A stretch of DNA of 26,801 bases from an uncultured Eubacteriales bacterium (GTDB taxonomy: Bacteria > Bacillota > Clostridia > UBA1381 > UBA9506), in NCBI GenBank assembly GCA_902478395.1, contig CABSKZ010000003.1, positions 1 to 26,801 on the forward strand, written 5' to 3'. Under the pieces are notes generated by a model that ran no database searches, was not told the origin of the DNA, and was given only the letters and a program-made list of their open reading frames with translations. Made by a program: the position numbers and the translations under genes. This document shows positions 8,297 through 15,618 of this stretch, in pieces (the first letter of the stretch is position 1; the number at the start of each line of letters is the position of its first letter).

Positions 8297-10765
8297 ATGA
8301 AAAAAATAATTTCTTTGGTCCTGGCTTTCTCTTTGATAACCGCATCAATGGTCTGCGTGTCTGCGCAGCCCGGAGATTTTCCGCAGGAGCCTGCGGAGGA
8401 ACTGGTATACGCGGCGGATTTTTCTAAGCCGCTCCCCACAGAAGAAAACGATATTACCCCATATTGGACGCTGGACCAATCCGGCGGCAGTGTCAACACA
8501 GCAAACGGCCAGTTTGTGATGGAACGGACTGCAAATGAAGGTACTACAAAGGCTTCCCTCAATTTGCCGCAGCCGGCAGAGCCTTCTGCCGGGAAAGAAA
8601 TCGTCGTAGTGGACACGCGCTTCCAAAGCAGCGGAGCGATGCCAACCACCAACTTCTTATTTATGTACGATGCAACCGACCCAGAGCATGAAAGGCTGGC
8701 GGTTTCAAACAACATTTATCAGAAAAATTTTCTGTATACGACAAATGATTCCGCCATACACCTGATAGAGCCGGTGTCGGATACCGCGTGGTATGATATA
8801 CAGTATTATATCGATATCGCCGCAGAAACATTTGACGTTGTAGTTGACGGAAAGCGCGTGAAAACAAGCTTGCCATACCGTGGTTCAGGTATTAAAAGAA
8901 TAACGCGCCTGTATTTTGACAAAAGCGGCGGCAATCTCGGCAAGCTGCTTCTTGACCGTTTGAATGTCAGCACTATGAGCAGAGCGGCGTATGAGGCGAT
9001 GTTCTCCTATGGAGAAATTTATTATGAAGAGGGATTTGACAAGCCGCTGAATACAACAGATAAAACGCGGCCTTACTGGTCGGTGAACGAAGCGGGTGGA
9101 AGCATCGCCGCAGAGAATGGAATTTTTACGCTGAGCCGGACGGAAAACGTCGGCACGACGGAGGCGAAGCTTATTTTCCCAAACCTGCTTCCAAAGCCGG
9201 AGACCGGGAAAAAGCTTGTGGTTGAATCGAAGCTGCGTTTCAGCACAACCTCTGCCGCGAATCATTTTTACGCTTATATGAAGGAAAATGCTGCCGGCGG
9301 GGAATCGGCGCCGCTGAAAGGGATAATATACAACGGAAACGCCATTGTGAACAACGACGGGGCTGCTGTCTACATCAAGCCTATCAATCCGGGGCAGTGG
9401 TACCAGGTGAAGTACATATACGACCCGTCGAACGGGACGTGGGATATCTTGACCGACGGGAAGTGCATGGTCCGCGGTGCGTGGGACAACTCTGCGGCAG
9501 GCGTAAAGGATAAAGCGCTGGCACTCAGCAGCCTGCTGTTCCAGAAAGCGGCAGCAAACTTGGGCGATATCAGCCTGGACGATTTGAAAATCTATTCCAC
9601 CGGCGGCGCAGTCCGGCTGGGTTTCGGTGAGCATGAGCTGAACAGCGGGTTCTATTCGAGCACCATCACCAAGACCAACGGAAAGATTGAACTTGTTGAA
9701 GAGGACGGCAACAAATGCCTGCTGGTAGAACAGACCTCCTCCGCGGCGGAAACAACGCGGCTGGACTTGAACATTCCTCCGGTTTATGCTGCTGCGGGCC
9801 ATCCCTACATTGTGCTGGAGGGCCGGTATAAAAACACAGGCGGGCAGAACACCGAATTGACGATGATTAGCGGCAATGCCAAGGGCTCGAGCGTCCTCAC
9901 GAATTTCCGCTCTTACAACAATTTCCTGTATGTAACGGACAACAACAATACCACGACGAAGGTGCAGGAGCCATACAGCGCGGATAAGTGGTATTTTGTG
10001 CAGTTTATCATCAACACGTCGGACCCTGCCAAGGTCACCTTTGACGTATTTGTCAACGGTGTAAAGAAACAGTCAAACGTAACGGCAAGAATCCCGTCGA
10101 CGGACTGCATCAATATGCTCACCTTCCTGAAATCAAGCGCTGGGCCGAGCAAGCTGTTTGTGGACCAAATGAATGTCTATAATGCGACAGAAGCGATTAT
10201 TTCCGATATCGAGATTTCGGGCGGTGTTTCCTATGCGCCGGGAAACAACGGGGTGCTTTCCGCAGCAGTGAAGGACAATACGGGGGCAAATGTGGAAAAA
10301 ACGGTTTCATTCTCCCTGAAGGAAGCATATGAAGGGGTAAGCGTTTCAGAAAACGGTGAAATTACGGTAGATGCGGCGGCAAAGCCCGGGGTATTCACGG
10401 TTTTGGCGCAGGCGGAGGCGAATGGCTCCGTATTTACGAAGGAAACCGCGGTTAGGGTTACGAGCGATACCGAACCGTTCCGGCTGCTGTCCTCCAATGT
10501 GAATACGCAGGCGGCATCCTTCCGGCTGGCATCCCTGTCCGCGCAGGAGCATGGTTTATGGGTGTGGGTTGCAGTTTATGCGCCGGACAAAACACTCAAA
10601 GCAGTTTTGCCCTGTACGCCGGCATTTGACAATTTTATTTGGAATGCCAATGTTTCCCTTGCTGGAGCCGCTTCCCCAGACGATACCGTAAAGGTATTTT
10701 TCTGGGAGAATACGGATACCATGAAACCCTATTTTGCCGCATCCGGCAATGAAACACTATCCTGA
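8297..10765 (+). CDS. Secreted protein with three concanavalin-like modules and an Ig-like tail
   Basis: The ATG at 8297 follows AAAAGGGG and starts a signal peptide (MKKIISLVLAFSLITASMVCVSA). The 822-residue product has three homologous beta-sandwich modules at about 35-227, 240-434 and 438-629. Modules 1 and 2 are very alike: both contain TPYW/RPYWS followed by GGS and an EGTT/VGTTxA strand. Every module has a WY(D/Q/F)VQ(Y/F)-type strand followed by F/WD(V/I)xxDG(K), the same pattern as the lectin-like domains of the protein encoded at 872-4723. An Ig-like domain (about 634-722, with VSFSLKEAYEGVSVSENGEITV) and a short beta-rich C-terminal domain follow. No SLH repeats or sortase motif are visible, so it may be released or held by binding to other surface proteins. 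It lies 20 nt after the lyase gene and shares its operon. Glycan binding is an inference; no catalytic residues are recognised. Confidence 0.88.
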   Translation: MKKIISLVLAFSLITASMVCVSAQPGDFPQEPAEELVYAADFSKPLPTEENDITPYWTLDQSGGSVNTANGQFVMERTANEGTTKASLNLPQPAEPSAGKEIVVVDTRFQSSGAMPTTNFLFMYDATDPEHERLAVSNNIYQKNFLYTTNDSAIHLIEPVSDTAWYDIQYYIDIAAETFDVVVDGKRVKTSLPYRGSGIKRITRLYFDKSGGNLGKLLLDRLNVSTMSRAAYEAMFSYGEIYYEEGFDKPLNTTDKTRPYWSVNEAGGSIAAENGIFTLSRTENVGTTEAKLIFPNLLPKPETGKKLVVESKLRFSTTSAANHFYAYMKENAAGGESAPLKGIIYNGNAIVNNDGAAVYIKPINPGQWYQVKYIYDPSNGTWDILTDGKCMVRGAWDNSAAGVKDKALALSSLLFQKAAANLGDISLDDLKIYSTGGAVRLGFGEHELNSGFYSSTITKTNGKIELVEEDGNKCLLVEQTSSAAETTRLDLNIPPVYAAAGHPYIVLEGRYKNTGGQNTELTMISGNAKGSSVLTNFRSYNNFLYVTDNNNTTTKVQEPYSADKWYFVQFIINTSDPAKVTFDVFVNGVKKQSNVTARIPSTDCINMLTFLKSSAGPSKLFVDQMNVYNATEAIISDIEISGGVSYAPGNNGVLSAAVKDNTGANVEKTVSFSLKEAYEGVSVSENGEITVDAAAKPGVFTVLAQAEANGSVFTKETAVRVTSDTEPFRLLSSNVNTQAASFRLASLSAQEHGLWVWVAVYAPDKTLKAVLPCTPAFDNFIWNANVSLAGAASPDDTVKVFFWENTDTMKPYFAASGNETLS

Positions 10766-10791
10766 TGTCAAAGACTTGGGGGGAACCGAAC

Positions 10792-13389
10792 TTGAAAAAA
10801 AGACTATTCATATGTTTACTGGCGACTATATTTGCGCTGCTGCCGCTTCCGGCAGCAGCGGCTGAACCGGGGCCGAACATGAACCTGATGATATCGTTGG
10901 GCGTATTCCCGACTGATTTTACCGACGGGCAGGCGTATGCCACGCGCGCGGATTTTATTACGGCGGCTGTGAAGCTGTTTGGTTATGCGGAGGTTGCGAA
11001 AAATTGCAGCCAGCAGCGGTTTGATGATGTGGCACCGCAGAACGGAGCGTATTGCGATATCAATTTTGCAGCCCAGCAGGGCTACATCAGCGGAACCTCG
11101 GAACGTACTTTTTCACCGGACATGCCTGTTACGGATGTTCAGGCGGTAAAAGTGCTGCTGTCCATGCTGGGGTATGATATTCTAGCGCGGCAAAAGGGCG
11201 GTTACCCGTCGGGATATATCCTTGTGGCGAACCAGACCCAGCTGGTGCGCGGAGTGGATTTTACAGGCGGGGAAGCGCTGACCATAGAACAGCTTGCGCT
11301 GCTGTTTAAAAACTGCCTGAGCGTGCGGCTGGTAACGGCCTATACGGCGGAAGGAAAAGATTATTTTGAAACCACAGATGAAACACTGCTATCCCGTTTT
11401 GCGCTGAAAAAGGCGGAGGGAATTGTGGAAACCGCCGAGGCATATTCTGTTCTGCCCGGGAAAGGCTTCCGTAACAGCCGGGTACAAATCGGCGGCAAGG
11501 TCTATTTTAATGAAGGGCAGGACTTGGAACCGCTGCTTGGTAAAACAGTGGAGATATATTATGATGACTCGGACGGGGATGCTGTGCTCGCCGCCGTATC
11601 TGAAAAAAAGAATAAAAACAGCAGCATCACATTGGAGCGTGAAGATATTATCAAAACCGCTTCGGCAGGAGAAACGCTCCGGTATGAAATTGGGGAAAAA
11701 GAGGAAACAGCAGAACTTTCCCCAAATATGAAGGTTGTGTATAACGGGCGCGGATTGTCAGGCTACACCCAGCAGGAGCTGTATCCAGAGGGGGCGCGGC
11801 TGACCCTGCTCGACAATGATGGGGACCAGGCTTACGATATTCTTTTTGTACAGGATACCGTGATATTCCGTGTCAACAGTATCAATGTACCACAAGAAAA
11901 AATCTATATGGACAATGTGACCATTGATGGAAAACGTGAGTTGGATTTGGGCGCTGCGGATGCGTATGTTATCCGAAACAGCAGGGGTGAACCGGCGGCA
12001 CTGGAATCGATTGAACAAGGCAGCTGGCTGTCTGCGGCAGTTTCCCGTGACTTTGGTGTGATTTCCCTTGTCGTTTTGGATCAGACCGTCACTGGAACAG
12101 TCGAAGCCATTTCTCAGAACACACATTCCATTACGGTTGACGGAACGGAATACCAGGTTCGCCAGGAGGCGTCTGGCGCTGCTATCCTGCCCGGGGAACT
12201 CCGGTTAGGAAGTGAATATACGTTCATTCTGGATGAAACAGGCAAGCTGTGCCGGATTGACGACGCAAAGGCGCAGGTGAAGCGGTATGGGTATATTATT
12301 GCAAAGAACCAGGAAGGCGGTATTTCCCAGAATATCTCCTTAAAGATTTTAACTGGAACGACGATTGAACGGGTCGAAGAATCAAACAGCACCTATTCCA
12401 TGCAGGGCGGAGCTAGCCAGAAAATTTCAGTATTGAAGCTGGCGGACAAGGTTCGGCTCAACGGTTCGAGCAAGCTGGCGGGTGAGGTATACAGCAGCCT
12501 GCCGGATAAAAGCGTAATAGAATATACATTAAACGGCACCGGCGAAATCCGGAGCATGGAAACGGTAACCCAGTATTATGACCGGGGAGAACGGACCGCA
12601 AATTGTAGATCTAAGGTATTTGGCGGGGTCAGCGCTGGTGCGTTTGGCATGGACGAGGAAACCGTTGTGTTTTTTGTGCCGATCAGCGGTGAGGACGACG
12701 ATTTTTATGCCAATATGAAAATTGTGGATAAAAAGAACTACGTCACCAGCAGCTTCGGATTTGACACGGAGAATTTCAGTGCGGATGCTTGCGTGATTGA
12801 ACTAAATGTGGAAATAGACAGCCAAATCCAGTTTAATGACAAAACGCCGTTGTTTGCCCTGCAAACGATACAAAGGGGTTTGAATGAAGAAGGCGAAGAA
12901 ATATTCAAGCTTTATGGTTATTTGAAGGGCGAATGGAAGGAACTCAAGTCCCGCGCCGGAAAAGCCGGTCTGGAACAGGAGCTTTCCCAGCTCGATTCAG
13001 GCGATATCTTGTACTATTCTACGGACAACCGCGGCGATGTAAACGCCGTGAAACGGATTGCGTCGCTCAATCTGTCCGACTCGCCGTACCATACAGGGGT
13101 CACCGGTTTGGAAGAAAGCATCTGGGGAACCATTACGAACACCCGCAGCAGTGTTTTGGAGCTTTATGGAGAGGACTATACCAATAACGTAGAGATAGCC
13201 GTTGGAACTGAGCAGATAACGGCAAAATCTGCGGTAGTTGAAGGGGCGGACTGCTATAGGTTTGATTACGCGAAAGGAACATATACGCCTGTGGCGTTTT
13301 CTGACCTTCCGCTGTACCAGAGCGGGTATGAGCGCGTTTTTGTTTACTCGCGGTCATCCATGGCGAAAATCATTGTTGCGGTAGAATAA
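10792..13389 (+). CDS. SLH-domain surface protein of unknown function
   Basis: The most likely start is TTG at 10792: GGGGGGAA lies about six bases upstream and the signal peptide then begins MKKRLFICLLATIFALLPLPAAAA. An ATG at 10765 overlaps the previous stop in frame and would add nine residues, but has no such ribosome site. The 865-residue product has three weakly conserved SLH-like repeats at its N-terminus (about 32-68, 77-130 and 138-178, with FDDVAPQNGAYCDINFAAQQGYISG the clearest part), unlike its neighbours, which carry them at the C-terminus. The remaining ~680 residues form beta-rich repeats, for example GTVEAISQNTHSITVDGTEY and KTVEIYYDDSDGDAVLA, that I cannot assign to a known domain. 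It is in the polysaccharide operon, between the lectin-like protein and the GH105-like enzyme, so a role in glycan capture or S-layer organisation is a guess. Confidence 0.85.
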   Translation: MKKRLFICLLATIFALLPLPAAAAEPGPNMNLMISLGVFPTDFTDGQAYATRADFITAAVKLFGYAEVAKNCSQQRFDDVAPQNGAYCDINFAAQQGYISGTSERTFSPDMPVTDVQAVKVLLSMLGYDILARQKGGYPSGYILVANQTQLVRGVDFTGGEALTIEQLALLFKNCLSVRLVTAYTAEGKDYFETTDETLLSRFALKKAEGIVETAEAYSVLPGKGFRNSRVQIGGKVYFNEGQDLEPLLGKTVEIYYDDSDGDAVLAAVSEKKNKNSSITLEREDIIKTASAGETLRYEIGEKEETAELSPNMKVVYNGRGLSGYTQQELYPEGARLTLLDNDGDQAYDILFVQDTVIFRVNSINVPQEKIYMDNVTIDGKRELDLGAADAYVIRNSRGEPAALESIEQGSWLSAAVSRDFGVISLVVLDQTVTGTVEAISQNTHSITVDGTEYQVRQEASGAAILPGELRLGSEYTFILDETGKLCRIDDAKAQVKRYGYIIAKNQEGGISQNISLKILTGTTIERVEESNSTYSMQGGASQKISVLKLADKVRLNGSSKLAGEVYSSLPDKSVIEYTLNGTGEIRSMETVTQYYDRGERTANCRSKVFGGVSAGAFGMDEETVVFFVPISGEDDDFYANMKIVDKKNYVTSSFGFDTENFSADACVIELNVEIDSQIQFNDKTPLFALQTIQRGLNEEGEEIFKLYGYLKGEWKELKSRAGKAGLEQELSQLDSGDILYYSTDNRGDVNAVKRIASLNLSDSPYHTGVTGLEESIWGTITNTRSSVLELYGEDYTNNVEIAVGTEQITAKSAVVEGADCYRFDYAKGTYTPVAFSDLPLYQSGYERVFVYSRSSMAKIIVAVE

Positions 13390-13410
13390 TTTTCAGGAGA
13401 CAGATAACGG

Positions 13411-15534
13411 ATGAAAGATGTATATGATAACGATGGACTCAATCAAGAGGGGTATATCAGGTGGGAGGACAGCGCCGCATGTGTGTTTGGCGGAGACATG
13501 CGCCTGATAGCCGAGGCTGTTACGAACCGGTATATGGCCGCTCATCCGGAGCGGCCATATGCGAACCGCGTATTTGTGGAAAGCGGCGCACAGCAGCTTT
13601 CAGACTACCGCTGGCGGTTTGATTTCAATCAAATCTTTCCTGACGCGCGGCTGGGACAGGTTTCTTATGTGTTTACGAAAATAATTTGTAAGCGGAAGCA
13701 GGGCTTCATCGCGTGGCTCAACACGAATTGTCCCGTGAAAATTTTTGTGAACGGTCAGCTGGCACATTCCTCTAACATTATTTTTGAAACCAACAGTGAA
13801 AAACAGGAAACGGTGGAGCTCCTATTGGAGCAGGGGACAAATCTGATTTGCCTCGAAGTGAAAAAGGTGAATTCAGGATTTTGCTGTGATTTTGGCGGGG
13901 CCTATGAAAAGTGGGGCGTCCTCAATTATCTTGTGCCGGTCACGGAGCGGGAGGGAATGTGGGGGTTTGTTTACACTGAACCTCTGGATAAGCCGCTTAC
14001 GGGGATTCCCACCGACGTATTTTCTGAACGGAGTTTTGCGCAGCTGTTGTATCCGAGATTGGAAGCAAACCAGTATCAAGCACAGGAGGGAAGCTGGTAT
14101 ATTGCCAAAACCAATGTGTGTTGTTTCGGCTGTGCTCCATCTATGGTTATTTCCGCTAAAGCCGAGGTTGAATTGTACCAAAATGGAGACTGCATTGCTG
14201 CTCTGAAAGAGGGAGAACAAAAAAAGGTTGCGCTGGTGAACGGATTTTTGATTATAAAATGCGCAGCAAATGGCAGCGTAGACGGTTTTTTGATAGAAAA
14301 TATTTTCGGCGCGTGGCTGCATTCTCCCCTTAATGTACAGGGAACAAAGGACAGCTTTATCTATATGGGGCCTTTCCTGCAGCCAGTTTCCATAGAAAAA
14401 TTTGAGTCTAATCATACCGTGATTGACGGAAAATACTGGACCAGCCGATACAAGGATGGGGTAATCCGTCCATTTTTGGAAAATGAGCATTTCGGACGCT
14501 GGAATTATCCGCTTGGAGTGACACTCTACGGGTTCCTGAAGGCGGAAAAAGCGTTTGGATGCGCACGTGCGGGAATGTATGCGCGGAGCCATATCCGCCG
14601 CTGTACGGAGATGTACCATTACAGCCTGTGGGACAAGCAGCGGTATGTTGTACCCTATATCAACCATCAGATTACTGATATCGACATGCTCGACGATTGC
14701 GGCTCGTTTTCCAGTACCATGCTGGAAAGCGCTGGCATAGCGCCGGACAGATCACAGCGGGAAATTGCGGATATGGTTGCGGCCTATATGGCAGAAAAAC
14801 AGGAGAAAACAGAAGAAGGCGGGTTCTGCCGTCTGTTTGCACATATGGAATTTATGCAGGAAACGCTGTGGGCCGACGATTTGTACATGAGTGTCCCGTT
14901 TTTGTGCCGTTACTACCGGTTGACGGGTGAACGGAAATATCTTTCCCTTGCCGCGCGTCAATATGAAATTTTCAAAAGATATCTCTGGCAGAAAGACACG
15001 GGACTCTTTTCTCACGTATACAGCATCCGGTACGGAAAATCCAACTTGATAGCGTGGGGGCGCGCAAACGGGTGGGCGTTGTTCTCCCTTTCCGAGCTTC
15101 TGATGATAATGGAGGAAACTGACCCGCTACGCCCGCCGTTAATTCGACTCTTTGGTGAATTGTGTGAAAGCCTGCTGCGTTATCAGGACAACGGCATGTG
15201 GCATCAGATTATAGACAGGATGGATTCCTACCGGGAAACCTCCTGCACTGCGATGCTGGCCGCGGCGTTTGCACGAGGCGTTGCCGGCGGTTGGCTTGAA
15301 GATACAGGCGGCCGCTACAGTGAAGCGGCATATTCAGCATGGCTGGCCATCTGCCGGGAGTGTATCGACGCCTGGGGAAATGTATACGGTGTATGTAAAG
15401 GAAGCGGTTTTTCTTTTGATATAAATTACTATAAAGATGAGCTGCAATGGGTAAAAAACGATACGCATGGAATCGGAATCGTACTGATTGCCGCGGCAGA
15501 GGTTCAAACAATGATGGGAATAGAAGTATTATAA
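13411..15534 (+). CDS. GH88/GH105-like unsaturated uronyl hydrolase with N-terminal beta-domain extension
   Basis: Cytoplasmic enzyme of 707 residues without signal peptide; AGGAGA precedes the ATG. The C-terminal half (about 345-705) is an alpha/alpha toroid with GH105 hallmarks: DIDMLDDCGSFSS (423-435), WADDLYMSVPFLCRYYRLTG (487-506), WGRANGWALFSLSELL (549-564) and MWHQIIDRMDSYRETSCTAM (596-615). The Asp in WADDLYM corresponds to the catalytic acid region of the YteR family. These enzymes hydrate the 4,5-double bond that polysaccharide lyases leave on the terminal uronic acid and so release it. That matches the lyase encoded upstream: cut outside, import, trim inside. The N-terminal ~340 residues are an extra beta-rich region (VKIFVNGQLAHSS, LEQGTNLICLEV) resembling the jelly-roll accessory domains of other glycosidases; a plain GH105 enzyme is about half this length. 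It is the last gene of the operon. The exact substrate (rhamnogalacturonan-type or other) is not readable. Confidence 0.88.
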   Translation: MKDVYDNDGLNQEGYIRWEDSAACVFGGDMRLIAEAVTNRYMAAHPERPYANRVFVESGAQQLSDYRWRFDFNQIFPDARLGQVSYVFTKIICKRKQGFIAWLNTNCPVKIFVNGQLAHSSNIIFETNSEKQETVELLLEQGTNLICLEVKKVNSGFCCDFGGAYEKWGVLNYLVPVTEREGMWGFVYTEPLDKPLTGIPTDVFSERSFAQLLYPRLEANQYQAQEGSWYIAKTNVCCFGCAPSMVISAKAEVELYQNGDCIAALKEGEQKKVALVNGFLIIKCAANGSVDGFLIENIFGAWLHSPLNVQGTKDSFIYMGPFLQPVSIEKFESNHTVIDGKYWTSRYKDGVIRPFLENEHFGRWNYPLGVTLYGFLKAEKAFGCARAGMYARSHIRRCTEMYHYSLWDKQRYVVPYINHQITDIDMLDDCGSFSSTMLESAGIAPDRSQREIADMVAAYMAEKQEKTEEGGFCRLFAHMEFMQETLWADDLYMSVPFLCRYYRLTGERKYLSLAARQYEIFKRYLWQKDTGLFSHVYSIRYGKSNLIAWGRANGWALFSLSELLMIMEETDPLRPPLIRLFGELCESLLRYQDNGMWHQIIDRMDSYRETSCTAMLAAAFARGVAGGWLEDTGGRYSEAAYSAWLAICRECIDAWGNVYGVCKGSGFSFDINYYKDELQWVKNDTHGIGIVLIAAAEVQTMMGIEVL

Positions 15535-15541
15535 GTGTGTA

Positions 15542-15586
15542 AGGCCTGTAGCTGAACAGGAAATGTTCGGCGCAGGTCTTTTTTTA
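15542..15586 (+). terminator. Rho-independent terminator of the polysaccharide operon
   Basis: A two-part stem follows the stop at 15534. The outer arms AGGCCTG (15542-15548) and CAGGTCT (15573-15579) pair. Inner arms CTGAACA and TGTTCGG pair around GGAAA. A run of T residues follows. Confidence 0.85.
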
Positions 15587-15618
15587 TTGCGCAATAAAAA
15601 TCCCCGGCTATGCCGGGG
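15581..15618 (-). terminator. Rho-independent terminator of the B12/ECF operon
   Basis: On the minus strand CCCCGGC-ATA-GCCGGGG (15602-15618) begins immediately after the stop codon of the ECF ATPase gene (15619-15621) and is followed by ATTTTTATT. The T tract is shared with a perfect 20-bp palindrome TTTTTATTGCGCAATAAAAA (15581-15600) lying between the two convergent terminators. Confidence 0.85.

Noticed and set aside
8885..9802. Long minus-strand open frame of about 305 codons
   Set aside because: It lies entirely within the plus-strand lectin-like gene, lacks a ribosome binding site and has no recognisable domain; it is a by-product of codon usage in the real gene.
13873..14667. Minus-strand open frame of about 264 codons
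   Set aside because: It is antisense to the GH105-like gene, whose family motifs prove the plus-strand frame, and its composition is not protein-like.
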